A stretch of DNA of 64,000 nucleotides from Novosphingobium sp. UBA6272 (GTDB lineage Bacteria; Pseudomonadota; Alphaproteobacteria; Sphingomonadales; Sphingomonadaceae). The stretch lies in assembly GCF_002440635.1 (NCBI RefSeq), contig NZ_DJUW01000017.1, positions 62,001 to 126,000 on the forward strand, read 5' to 3'. A program made the translations under genes and the position numbers. This document shows, in pieces, positions 33,629-41,796 of the stretch (position 1 is its first letter; the number at the start of each line of letters is the position of its first letter). The notes below the pieces were generated by a model, which worked only from the letters and a program-made list of their open reading frames with translations, was not told where the DNA came from and ran no database searches.

Positions 33629-34657
33629 TCAAGTGCGCGCGGCGGCCCGGGCGATTTCGGTCAGGCCCTGGGCCAGCAGCAGTTCGGCATTCTGGCTGTT
33701 GGCCAGCAGCGCGCGGTGCAGTTCGATCAGCTTGTCGACCAGCCGCGTCAGCCGCTTGCCGCGCCAGCGGCGGACCTGGACGCCCAGCTCGCGCTCGTCC
33801 TTCCAGAACACCCGCCGGGCCTGGACCTCAGCCTTGAGCACCACCTGGACATCGCCGCGCGGGCCGACCTTGGCCGCCAGCTGGGCCAGCTGGGCCGCGC
33901 GCCGTTCGAAGGCAAGGAGGACGCCGACCGGGCTCAGCCCCAGTTCGCGCATCCGCTTGAGTTCGCCGCCGACCTTACCGGCCTCTCCGCCCAGCACCGC
34001 GCTGACCAGCGAGGCGAAGCCATCGTCCTCGGTCCGCGCGCCGATCGCTTCGAGCGCTTCGGCATCGGCCCGGCGCGGCGCCTGCGGGCTGGCGTCGAGG
34101 TAGAGCGCGAGCTTGGTCACTTCGGACTGGGCCAGCCGGGTATCGAGCGCCGCGGCGCGGGCGATCCGCTCGGCCAGGTCACCGCCCAGCGTCACTCCTG
34201 CGGCATCGGCCATGTCGCGAACCGCGCCGGTCACGCTGCGAAGGTCCGGCGGCCAGAACATCGCGACCAGCGCATCGTCGCGCCCGGCCAGCAGCTTGGC
34301 GGTGCGCGACTTGTCGCTCGCGCTGGTCGCGACAATCAGCACCGGACAGCCCTCGACCTCGCCTTCGATCAGGTTCTGCACCGCATCGTGCGCTTCGTCG
34401 CCCGAGGCACGGACCCAGATGTGGCGGCTTTCCCCGAACAGCGAAGTCGATCGCGCCTCGTCACCCAGCTTGACCGGATCGCGCTTCAGCTCCGCGCCGC
34501 CAAGCTCGATCCGCTCGCCCGGATCGTCGAGCAGCGCGGCGATAGTGTGCGCGGCATCGTTGGCCCCGGCATCGTCGGGCCCGCAGAAGAAGAACACCCG
34601 GGCCTGCCGTGCAGCGCGTGGGGCCAGGCCCTTGAAGTCCTTGTTCGTCGCCTTCAC
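33629..34657 (-). CDS. holA: DNA polymerase III subunit delta
   Basis: The clamp-loader subunit that opens the beta sliding clamp, 342 aa. The N-terminal AAA-like domain contains RVFFFCGPDDAGANDAAHTI and the beta-interacting SLFGESRHIWVRA region. The helical middle domain and the C-terminal collar domain (DKLIELHRALLANSQNAELL) match HolA. Delta lacks a functional Walker A motif, and none is seen. Its start overlaps the lptE stop by 4 bases, continuing the leuS-lptE-holA operon that is conserved in alphaproteobacteria. Confidence 0.92.
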   Translation of the reverse strand: MKATNKDFKGLAPRAARQARVFFFCGPDDAGANDAAHTIAALLDDPGERIELGGAELKRDPVKLGDEARSTSLFGESRHIWVRASGDEAHDAVQNLIEGEVEGCPVLIVATSASDKSRTAKLLAGRDDALVAMFWPPDLRSVTGAVRDMADAAGVTLGGDLAERIARAAALDTRLAQSEVTKLALYLDASPQAPRRADAEALEAIGARTEDDGFASLVSAVLGGEAGKVGGELKRMRELGLSPVGVLLAFERRAAQLAQLAAKVGPRGDVQVVLKAEVQARRVFWKDERELGVQVRRWRGKRLTRLVDKLIELHRALLANSQNAELLLAQGLTEIARAAART

Positions 34658-35148
34658 TTCGCGCCGTTGCGCAGAGTCAGGGCGACGCGGGTGACGATCC
34701 GGTCTGCCACCTGCTTGGTCAGGTTTTCCAGCGCGGTATTCTCGGCGGCGATGGTGGCATATTCGCTGCTGACCACGTCGATCCCTGCATCGGATCCGGC
34801 GGTGGCATCCAGCACAATCTCGCCGCTGGCCAGATCGACCAATTGGTAACGCGCACGCAGCGTCCGCCGTTCGCGCGCGACGGTATCGTCGGACAGCAGG
34901 CCCAGCCCTTCGACCTTGTCGTCAAGCCGCACATCGAGCCGAAAGCGCGGGGTGACGCCCGAATTCGGCGATCCCAGCCGGTCGACCAGCGCATTGCGCA
35001 TCAGCCAGCCGGATTTGCCCTCGATCGTCGAAACCTCGATCCCGGCCAGACCCTGGGCCACGGTGCCCGATGCCCCGCCGGCATACATCGGCTTCAGCCC
35101 GCAAGCGGACAGCAGCAATGCCAGGCAGAGGGCCGCGAGCCGCATCAT
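34654..35148 (-). CDS. lptE: LPS-assembly lipoprotein LptE
   Basis: Outer-membrane lipoprotein that plugs the LptD barrel and helps insert LPS. The 164-residue protein has a type II signal peptide MMRLAALCLALLLSAC with lipidation expected on the Cys, followed by GLKPMYAG. LptE sequences are poorly conserved, so the call leans on gene order (between leuS and holA, overlapping both by 4 bases), the lipobox and the size. LptB of the same export machine is encoded at the left end of the window. Confidence 0.88.
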   Translation of the reverse strand: MMRLAALCLALLLSACGLKPMYAGGASGTVAQGLAGIEVSTIEGKSGWLMRNALVDRLGSPNSGVTPRFRLDVRLDDKVEGLGLLSDDTVARERRTLRARYQLVDLASGEIVLDATAGSDAGIDVVSSEYATIAAENTALENLTKQVADRIVTRVALTLRNGAK

Positions 35149-37676
35149 GCTACCAGGTTCACCAGCCGGTCGGGCACCACGATCACCTTTTTCACCGCCT
35201 TGCCATCAAGCGCACGCTGGACCTTCTCGGAAGCCAGCGCAAGCGCCTCCAGCTCTTCGCGGGGCAGGCCCTTGGCGACGGTCAGGGTGTCGCGCAGCTT
35301 GCCCAGCACCTGGATCGCGACGGTCACCTCGTCATCGATCAGCAGCGCGGGATCGACCGGCGGCCAGGCGGCGTCTGCGATCAGACCGTCGCCGCCGATC
35401 TGCGACCAGGCATCCTCGGCAAGGTGCGGCATCATCGGCGCGACCAGCAGCAGGATCGTGCGGATCGCGGCCGAGCGGCTGGCCGAAGGTGCGGCCTTCT
35501 CAACCGCGCTGGTCAGTTCGTAAATCCGCGCCACGGCCTTGTTGAAGCCGAGCGAAGCAATGTCCTCGGCCACTGCGGCCACGGTCTGATCGCGCTTGCG
35601 ATCAATCGCCTTGTCTTCGCCAACGGCAGCGGCATCGTATTGCCCGAACAGGCGCCACAGCCGCTGGACGAACCGCGCGCAGCCTTCGATCCCGGCCTCG
35701 GACCAGGGCAGATCGCGCTCTGGCGGGCTGTCGGACAGCATGAACCATCGGACCGCATCGGCGCCGTACTGGGCAATGATGTCATCCGGATCGACGACAT
35801 TCTTCTTGCTCTTCGACATCTTGATGACCCGGCCGACCTCGACCGGCTGACCATCGGCCTTGAGCGTTGCGCCCTCGCCGCTGCGGCCGACTTCCTCGGG
35901 CGAGAAGAAGATCGGCACACCATTGGCCGGATCGATCCGCGAATAGGTCTCGTGCGTCACCATGCCTTGCGTAAACAGGCTGGCGAAGGGTTCCTTCACA
36001 TCGATCATGCCGATGTGGTTGAGCGCGCGGGTCCAGAACCGGGCGTAGAGCAGGTGGAGGATCGCATGTTCGATCCCGCCGATATATTGCTCCACCGGCA
36101 GCCATTGCTTGATCACGTCCGGGTCGAACGGCTTTCCGCCCGGCTGACTGGCAAAGCGCAGGAAATACCAGCTCGAATCCGCGAAGGTATCGAGCGTATC
36201 GGTCTCGCGCACGGCCGGCTTGCTGCATTGTGGGCAGTCGACATGCTTCCATGTGGGGTGACGCAGCAGCGGGTTGCCGGGGGTCTGGAAGTCGATATCC
36301 TCGGGCAGGACGACCGGCAGCTGGTTCTTGGGCACCGGGACAACACCGCAGTCATCGCAGTGGATGAACGGGATCGGCGTGCCCCAATAACGCTGGCGCG
36401 AAACGCCCCAGTCGCGCAGGCGGTACTGGGTTTCGGCCTGGCCCCAGCCGTCGTGCTGGGCCTTGGCGATGATATCGGCCTTGGCCCGCTCGATCGTCAT
36501 CCCGTCGAGCCAGTCCGAATTCACGATCCGGCCGGGGCCGGTATAGGCCTCGTCGCCGTCAAAGCTTGCACCGGTCTCGTCGCCATCGGCCACCACGCGG
36601 GTTACCGGCAGGTCATACTTGCGGGCGAAATCGAGATCGCGCTGGTCATGCGCCGGGCAGCCGAACACCGCGCCGGTGCCGTAATCCATCAGCACGAAGT
36701 TCGCGACATAGACCGGCAGGTGCCATGACTTCTTGAGCGGATGCTCGACCGAATAGCCGGTGTTGAAGCCCTTCTTTTCGGCGGTTTCCAGCTCGGCCGC
36801 CGTGGTGCCGCCCTGCTTGCATTCCTCGATGAAGGCCGCCAGCTCGGGCACATTGGCGGCCATCTTCTGGGCGAACGGATGGTCGGCGGCGATCGCGACG
36901 AAGCTCGCCCCGAACATCGTATCGGGCCGGGTGGTATAGACCTCGATCCCGTCCGGGCTGTCGACGAAGCGAAAGGTGCATTTCAGGCCCTGGCTCTTGC
37001 CGATCCAGTTTTCCTGCATCAGCCGGACCTTCTCCGGCCAGTTCTTGAGCTCGCCCAGCCCGGCCAGCAGATCGTCGGCAAACTGGGTAATCTTGAGGAA
37101 CCACTGGCTCAGCTTACGCTTTTCGACCAGCGCGCCGCTGCGCCAGCCGCGGCCATCGATCACCTGTTCGTTGGCCAGCACGGTCATGTCGACCGGATCC
37201 CAGTTGACCGCCGATTCCTTGCGGTAAACCAGCCCGGCCTTGTACATGTCGAGGAACAGGGCCTGCTCATGGCCGTAATAGTCCGGCTCGCAGGTCGAAA
37301 GTTCGCGAGTCCAATCGAACGAAAAGCCGAGCCGCTTAAGCTGCTGCGTCATCGCCTTGATATTGTCGCGGGTCCAACCGCCGGGGTGGACGCCCTTTTC
37401 CATCGCGGCGTTCTCGGCCGGCATTCCGAACGAATCCCAGCCCATCGGATGCAGCACTTCGAAGCCCTGCATCTTCTTGGTGCGGGCCAGCACGTCGCCC
37501 ATCGTATAGTTGCGGACATGGCCGATGTGGATGCGCCCCGATGGATAGGGGAACATTTCCAGGATGAAGCTTTTGGGCTTGGCCGAAGTGTCATCGGCCT
37601 TGAAGGTCTGCGCCTGGTCCCAGGCGGCTTGCCAGCGTGGATCGGCGCTGGCGGAATCGAAACGTTCGGTAGTCAT
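35145..37676 (-). CDS. leuS: Leucyl-tRNA synthetase
   Basis: Class I synthetase charging tRNA-Leu, 843 aa. The HIGH motif is in YPSGRIHIGHVRNYT (about residue 46) and KMSKS in KMSKSKKNVV (about 618). The editing domain (CP1) between them is present, with a TRPDTMFGASFVAIA-like segment (YTTRPDTMFGASFVAIAADH). A zinc-type Cys pair is seen in HCDDCG and CPQC. The stop overlaps lptE. The start at ATG 37676 gives MTTERFDSASADPRWQAAWD. It is 66 bases downstream of the DUF3576 gene, so the order DUF3576-leuS-lptE-holA reads as one operon. Confidence 0.97.
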   Translation of the reverse strand: MTTERFDSASADPRWQAAWDQAQTFKADDTSAKPKSFILEMFPYPSGRIHIGHVRNYTMGDVLARTKKMQGFEVLHPMGWDSFGMPAENAAMEKGVHPGGWTRDNIKAMTQQLKRLGFSFDWTRELSTCEPDYYGHEQALFLDMYKAGLVYRKESAVNWDPVDMTVLANEQVIDGRGWRSGALVEKRKLSQWFLKITQFADDLLAGLGELKNWPEKVRLMQENWIGKSQGLKCTFRFVDSPDGIEVYTTRPDTMFGASFVAIAADHPFAQKMAANVPELAAFIEECKQGGTTAAELETAEKKGFNTGYSVEHPLKKSWHLPVYVANFVLMDYGTGAVFGCPAHDQRDLDFARKYDLPVTRVVADGDETGASFDGDEAYTGPGRIVNSDWLDGMTIERAKADIIAKAQHDGWGQAETQYRLRDWGVSRQRYWGTPIPFIHCDDCGVVPVPKNQLPVVLPEDIDFQTPGNPLLRHPTWKHVDCPQCSKPAVRETDTLDTFADSSWYFLRFASQPGGKPFDPDVIKQWLPVEQYIGGIEHAILHLLYARFWTRALNHIGMIDVKEPFASLFTQGMVTHETYSRIDPANGVPIFFSPEEVGRSGEGATLKADGQPVEVGRVIKMSKSKKNVVDPDDIIAQYGADAVRWFMLSDSPPERDLPWSEAGIEGCARFVQRLWRLFGQYDAAAVGEDKAIDRKRDQTVAAVAEDIASLGFNKAVARIYELTSAVEKAAPSASRSAAIRTILLLVAPMMPHLAEDAWSQIGGDGLIADAAWPPVDPALLIDDEVTVAIQVLGKLRDTLTVAKGLPREELEALALASEKVQRALDGKAVKKVIVVPDRLVNLVA

Positions 37677-37742
37677 GAGGCCCCTCTAACGGCTTGCCGA
37701 CCCGGCGCAAGCCGGGAGGGCAGCGGCGCCGGGGGCTGATTG

Positions 37743-38210
37743 TTATTTGCCCGCGGAAGCCTGACGGCGCAGGTCGCGGGCGCGGGTAAGGATCACGTCT
37801 TCAAGCTTCTGGGTGGTAGCAGCGGCCACCGGAGCATCGACCCACACGCCGTTGGTCAGGACCTGGCGGCTGGCAGCGACGCGCAGGGCGTCGGCGCGCA
37901 GATCCTGGTCGAGGATCGTCACCGAAACCTTCATCCGCTCGTTCGGATTGTTGGGGTTGGCGTACCAGTCGGTCACGACCACACCGCCGTTGCTGTCGGT
38001 CTGCAGCAGCGGCATGAAGCTCAGCGCTTCGAGCGTGGCCCGCCACAGGTAGGAATTGACGCCGATCGTCGTCACCTTGCTGGCCGCGAGATCGGCCTTG
38101 GGGCGATCCTTTCCGCCGCAGGCAGCAAGCGAGACCACGGCCAGCCCGAGCAGGCCGGCGCGGGCGGCATGGCCCAGGATGTTCGCTTTGCGGAAAGTGC
38201 TGGCAGTCAT
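37743..38210 (-). CDS. DUF3576-domain lipoprotein
   Basis: A 155-residue protein of unknown function found with leuS in many alphaproteobacteria. The lipobox is LAVVSLAACG, so it is probably a membrane-anchored periplasmic lipoprotein. The core has IGVNSYLWRATLEALSFMPL, then SNGGVVVTDWY, a conserved DUF3576 pattern. Two starts are possible, ATG 38210 and ATG 38219 (adding MER); I chose 38210 because GGAA lies just upstream, though the spacing is short. It may be linked to outer-membrane assembly because lptE is in the same operon, but that is inference. Confidence 0.82.
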   Translation of the reverse strand: MTASTFRKANILGHAARAGLLGLAVVSLAACGGKDRPKADLAASKVTTIGVNSYLWRATLEALSFMPLLQTDSNGGVVVTDWYANPNNPNERMKVSVTILDQDLRADALRVAASRQVLTNGVWVDAPVAAATTQKLEDVILTRARDLRRQASAGK

Positions 38211-38473
38211 TCGTTCCATCCGGGTTCTTGTGGTCAAAAGTCCAGCCACTTGCTGGTGCGCAGCCTCTATAGCCGAGGCGGGCGGCGCGGCAAGCCTGCT
38301 GTGCGGCGCTATAACCGGTTGGCGCGGTGAACCCCGGCTGAATGGTCGCGGCTGGCCCACCGTTAACCGGCAATTCAGCCCGACCGGTGCAGATGCCGCT
38401 TGGATTCGCGCGCGTTTTGCGCGACAATTGCACGTCCGGATGGCGAAGCCACCGTCCCGCCGCAGGAGCTTTG

Positions 38474-39241
38474 GTGACCGCACTGACCGCCTCGACCAAG
38501 CGCAAGCCCGGGAATGCTGCCGGGGCCGCGATGCTGTTCGCGACGGTCGGCTTCCTCGCGCTCCCTTCGGCGGTCCTGGCCTTTGCCAACCATTTCGATT
38601 CGCCTGCACCCGCACCATTTGTGACCGAAGGCGGGTTCGAACCGGCCGAGGTCGATCCTCGCCTGGCCCGCTCAATCACCGTTCGCGCGCTGAGCAAGGA
38701 CCGGACCTTCCGCTTTACCCCCGCAGCCGGACCGGCTCGGCCCGATGGTGCGGTGACCGTGGCGGTGCGGGTTGATTCGCGCGCGCTGGCCGCGCTGGGC
38801 TTGCGGCCATCCACCCCGGCCGAAGCTGTCCAGGCCCAGCCGGGCGGGCTCGGCATCGCGCCGACGGCCTACAGCCTTGGCGCGGCGCGCGGCTATCGCA
38901 GCTTTGCCAGCAATACGGCTGCCACGCCCGGGCCGCGGATGAACCTGCCGGACATGCCTGACCTTGCCGCCTATCAGCCCAAGCAAAGCACCGCTCCGGC
39001 CAAGACCTCGCGCTTTGCTCCGCAGGTTGAACTGGAAGAGCGCGAGAAGACCGGGCGCAGCCCGCGGACTTTCGAGCAAGCCGACCAGACTGTCGGGGTC
39101 GGCGGGTCCTATCGCGTCACTCGCAACCTCAACGTCACCGCGGGTGTGCGGGTCACGTCCGACCGCGACCGTCTGGTTCCCCTGACCGATGGCAAGCAGG
39201 ACAATCAGGCCGTTTACGTCGGCACCCAGTTCCGCTTCTAG
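38474..39241 (+). CDS. Secreted or membrane-anchored hypothetical with barrel-like C-terminus
   Basis: I do not recognise this 255-residue protein. A hydrophobic stretch AAMLFATVGFLALPSAVLAF at about residues 18-37 looks like a signal or anchor. The middle is Ala/Pro-rich and probably extended. The last ~50 residues alternate polar and hydrophobic residues (GGSYRVTRNLNVTAGVRVTS) and end in AVYVGTQFRF, with the terminal Phe typical of outer-membrane beta strands. It may insert as a short hairpin or interact with the BAM machine. GTG 38474 is supported by AGGAG five bases upstream; a TTG at 38471 is less well spaced. It is divergent from DUF3576. Confidence 0.6.
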   Translation: MTALTASTKRKPGNAAGAAMLFATVGFLALPSAVLAFANHFDSPAPAPFVTEGGFEPAEVDPRLARSITVRALSKDRTFRFTPAAGPARPDGAVTVAVRVDSRALAALGLRPSTPAEAVQAQPGGLGIAPTAYSLGAARGYRSFASNTAATPGPRMNLPDMPDLAAYQPKQSTAPAKTSRFAPQVELEEREKTGRSPRTFEQADQTVGVGGSYRVTRNLNVTAGVRVTSDRDRLVPLTDGKQDNQAVYVGTQFRF

Positions 39242-39345
39242 GCATTCGAAAAAACTGCCTCCTTTACGTATGCGGCAGTCTTGCCGCCTGCATTGCCGCT
39301 GCCTAAGCATGCCGTAACGGCAGTCTTGGGAAAGGCATTGGCATC

Positions 39346-40068
39346 ATGGCACGCGTAGCAATCGTCACCGGCGGAACCAGGGGCATCGGCGAGGCGATCT
39401 GCCAGCGCCTCAAGATGCAGGGCCACACCGTCATCGCCAACTACGGCGGGAATGATGCCAAGGCCAAGGCCTTCAGTGAAGTCACTGGGATCCCATCGAT
39501 CCGCTGGGACGTCGGCGATCACGAGGCCTGCATTCACAACTGCAACGACATCGCGGCCGAATATGGCCCGATCGATATCGTCATCAACAACGCCGGGGTG
39601 ACCCGTGACGGCGTGCTCCACAAAATGACATTCGACGACTGGAACGAGGTGATGCGGATCAACCTCGGCGGGTGCTTCAACATGGCCAAGGCGACGTTCC
39701 CCGGTATGCGCGAGCGCGGCTGGGGGCGGATCGTCAACATCGGCTCGATTAACGGCCAGGCCGGGCAATATGGCCAGGTCAACTATGCCGCCGCCAAGAG
39801 CGGGATCCACGGCTTCACCAAGGCGCTGGCCCAGGAAGGCGCCAAATACGGCGTCACCGTCAACGCGATCGCCCCGGGTTATATCGATACCGACATGGTC
39901 GCCGCGGTGCCTGCCCCGGTGCTGGAAAAGATCGTTGCGAAGATTCCGGTCGGCCGGCTTGGCCAGGCCGAGGAAATCGCCCGCGGGGTGGCCTTTCTGA
40001 CCAGCGACAACGGCGGCTTTGTCACCGGATCAACCATGAGCATCAACGGCGGCCAGCACATGTATTGA
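39346..40068 (+). CDS. phaB: Acetoacetyl-CoA reductase (SDR family)
   Basis: NADPH-dependent short-chain dehydrogenase making (R)-3-hydroxybutyryl-CoA for polyhydroxybutyrate. The 240-residue protein starts MARVAIVTGGTRGIGEAICQ with the TGxxxGIG nucleotide motif, has NNAGVTRDG, and has the catalytic Tyr and Lys in VNYAAAKSG (Ser in NIGSINGQAG). Its closest known relatives are PhaB enzymes; FabG is a related possibility, but the sequence resembles PhaB more. Synthase phaC and thiolase phaA are not in the window. The inverted repeat at 40071-40138 follows. Confidence 0.88.
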   Translation: MARVAIVTGGTRGIGEAICQRLKMQGHTVIANYGGNDAKAKAFSEVTGIPSIRWDVGDHEACIHNCNDIAAEYGPIDIVINNAGVTRDGVLHKMTFDDWNEVMRINLGGCFNMAKATFPGMRERGWGRIVNIGSINGQAGQYGQVNYAAAKSGIHGFTKALAQEGAKYGVTVNAIAPGYIDTDMVAAVPAPVLEKIVAKIPVGRLGQAEEIARGVAFLTSDNGGFVTGSTMSINGGQHMY

Positions 40069-40070
40069 TC

Positions 40071-40138
40071 CTTCGACAGGCTCAGGATGAGCGGAGGTGC
40101 GGTCGCTTCCGTTCCCGCTCAGGCTGAGCCTGTCGAAG
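40071..40138. repeat. CTTCGACAGGCTCAG-type inverted repeat after phaB
   Basis: Arms 40071-40094 and 40115-40138 are reverse complements with 2 mismatches in 24. The sequence CTTCGACAGGCTCAG recurs at 58034-58101, and a partial copy occurs near 41041-41056. It is a common sphingomonad intergenic repeat and lies between convergent genes. Confidence 0.8.
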
Positions 40139-40184
40139 CCCTCCCGTCACACCCGGACTCCATGGCCACCCCTTACCTCCGCGA

Positions 40185-40946
40185 TCAGTCGAGCAACAGG
40201 CCGACCACCCGCCAGTTGCCATCCTCGTAAGCCATCGCCAGCGTCTCGACCGCATCGCGCCCGCTGGCAAAGTGGCTGCGGAAGCGGACGTTCCAGAAAC
40301 CATTGGGCGGAGCTGGGCCGAAATCGGCTGTGATCAGCTCGCGCGAAAACGCGGGTCCCAGCGCGCCATGAGCGTCCTGTGCTGCCTTGCTCCATCCTTC
40401 GAGCGTGTTGTTCTTGCGAAACGCGCTACCTGTTGCAGCGTAGCTTGCCTCCCAGTTACGCGCATCGACCAGCGCCAGGAACTGCCGGGCCGCTTGCTCG
40501 GCCTGCTGCTGCGATGCTTCGACGGCGACCGGAACCTCCTTGGCTGCGCCTGCGTCGCTTGCCCCGCCGCTGGCCAGCGCGACTGCAGCCAGGATTGCCA
40601 TTGTCATAGTCATGACGAGTCCTCCAATCATCCAGCCCGCCTGCGGCACCATGCCGGGGCGCTGGCCGGGATGGTGCGCAATTTGGGCTTGGGCCGGTGC
40701 CGAAGCATCCCCCAAAGCCTTGTCCCCCAACAATTCGGGGTCCTGCTCCTCCAGCTCGCGCAGCAGCCGCGCGGCCTCGCGGCTGGAAGATGTCGCCAGC
40801 TTGCGCCGCGCTTCGCGCAGCCGTTCGTTGATGGTGTGGACCGAAAGCCCCAGATGCCGGGCCATGCTCTTGGCGTCATAGCCGGTCACCAGCAGCCGCA
40901 GCGTCTGCTTCTCCTTTTCGGTCAGGGACTGATAGCCGGTGGACAT
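40185..40946 (-). CDS. Membrane-tethered LuxR-type HTH regulator with DUF4019 domain
   Basis: A 253-residue one-component regulator. An N-terminal GerE/LuxR helix-turn-helix (LTEKEKQTLRLLVTGYDAKS, then LSVHTINERLREARRKL, about residues 8-50) is followed by a linker. One TM helix (WMIGGLVMTMTMAILAAVAL, about 104-123) and a periplasmic DUF4019 domain (residues ~140-253, with ARNWEASYAATGSAFRKNN and WNVRFRSHF) come next. The layout suggests that an outside signal is read by DUF4019 and passed to a DNA-bound head, a mechanism that is inferred. The target and signal are unknown. The start at 40946 gives MSTGYQSLTEKEKQ. Confidence 0.82.
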   Translation of the reverse strand: MSTGYQSLTEKEKQTLRLLVTGYDAKSMARHLGLSVHTINERLREARRKLATSSSREAARLLRELEEQDPELLGDKALGDASAPAQAQIAHHPGQRPGMVPQAGWMIGGLVMTMTMAILAAVALASGGASDAGAAKEVPVAVEASQQQAEQAARQFLALVDARNWEASYAATGSAFRKNNTLEGWSKAAQDAHGALGPAFSRELITADFGPAPPNGFWNVRFRSHFASGRDAVETLAMAYEDGNWRVVGLLLD

Positions 40947-41059
40947 GGCGCCGGGTGTAGGGGTGGGGGGTAAAGCGGGCCACCCCGAATTTTTCGTATC
41001 TGGGTTCGGCCAGCGACCGCCAAGGTCCTCTCCATTTTCCCCTGAGCTTGTCGAAGGGG

Positions 41060-41191
41060 CAAATGGGGAGGTGGCGCCGCGAGACGAAGTCGGCCGAAGG
41101 CCAACCGGTGACGGAGGGGTATCGACGCCAGCCCAGAAGCCCCTCCGTCAGTTCCTGCGGAACTGCCACCTCCCCGTTTGTGCTTCGCAAA
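41060..41191. repeat. Nested palindromic repeat before the RHH gene
   Basis: Outer arms 41060-41075 (CAAATGGGGAGGTGGC) and 41165-41180 pair with one mismatch. Inner arms TGACGGAGGGG (41109) and CCCCTCCGTCA (41140) pair perfectly. A further hairpin lies at 41177-41191 (TTTGTGC-TTC-GCAAA). A partial CTTCGACA repeat lies just to the left. The 270-base gap has no visible gene. Confidence 0.7.
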
Positions 41192-41216
41192 AACGGAGAG
41201 GATCGGATAGAATCGC

Positions 41217-41462
41217 ATGATGACCACCCCCTACCACCCCCCGCGCAAACGCTCGATCGAGATCGCCGGGCACAAGACCTCGATCAGCCTCGAGCCGCTG
41301 TTCTGGGAGCTGCTGAAGCAGGCCGCCGCAGCCGAAGGACTGCCGATCAGCGCCCTGGTCGCCCGGATCGATGCCGAGCGGATCAAGGCCCCGGTTCCGC
41401 CGGGGCTGGCGGGGGCGATCAGGGTCTGGCTGGTGGCTTGGCTGGCGGAGCGGCTGGCTTAG
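41217..41462 (+). CDS. Ribbon-helix-helix domain protein
   Basis: An 81-residue protein with a small DNA-binding fold. The beta strand and helices are KRSIEIAGHKTSISLEPLFW, then LLKQAAAAEGLPISALVARI, typical of the RHH_4 family widespread in alphaproteobacteria. The last 20 residues are hydrophobic (GAIRVWLVAWLAERLA). The target is unknown. The start is ATG 41217 or 41220 (adjacent). An ASCH-like gene begins 28 bases downstream on the same strand, so the two are probably cotranscribed. Despite its size it is not obviously an antitoxin. Confidence 0.75.
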   Translation: MMTTPYHPPRKRSIEIAGHKTSISLEPLFWELLKQAAAAEGLPISALVARIDAERIKAPVPPGLAGAIRVWLVAWLAERLA

Positions 41463-41490
41463 TCGCTGGCCATGTGGAATGGGAGGAACC

Positions 41491-41775
41491 ATGCAATTCG
41501 CACGCAAACTGCGCCAACGGATTGTCTCGGCCGAAATCACCTGCAGCATTCGCATCTGGCAGAACGCCAGGGTCAAGACCGGGGGCCGTTACAAGCTGGC
41601 GGACGGGCACATTCACGTCACCTCGGTCCGCGAGATCGAGCCCGAAGCGGTCACCGACGAACTCGCCCGCATTTCCGGGTTTGAAGACCGCGAAGACCTG
41701 TTCGCAACCGCCCGGCATGGCCGGGGCGAGAATGTCTATCTGATCGAGTTTCACTACGTGCCGTGTCCGGCTTGA
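41491..41775 (+). CDS. Small ASCH/PUA-like protein
   Basis: A 94-residue protein of the ASCH-PUA beta-barrel kind, whose members bind RNA. The landmark is GGRYKLADGHIHVTSVREIE (about residues 29-48), with an acidic LARISGFEDREDL helix and a final strand NVYLIEFHYV. I chose ATG 41491, which is preceded by GGGAGGAACC, instead of a longer frame. It follows the RHH gene by 28 bases. RNA contact is inferred from the fold. murA converges from the right, its stop only 21 bases away. Confidence 0.72.
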   Translation: MQFARKLRQRIVSAEITCSIRIWQNARVKTGGRYKLADGHIHVTSVREIEPEAVTDELARISGFEDREDLFATARHGRGENVYLIEFHYVPCPA

Positions 41776-41796
41776 GCGTCTGGCGAACGGATCGAC

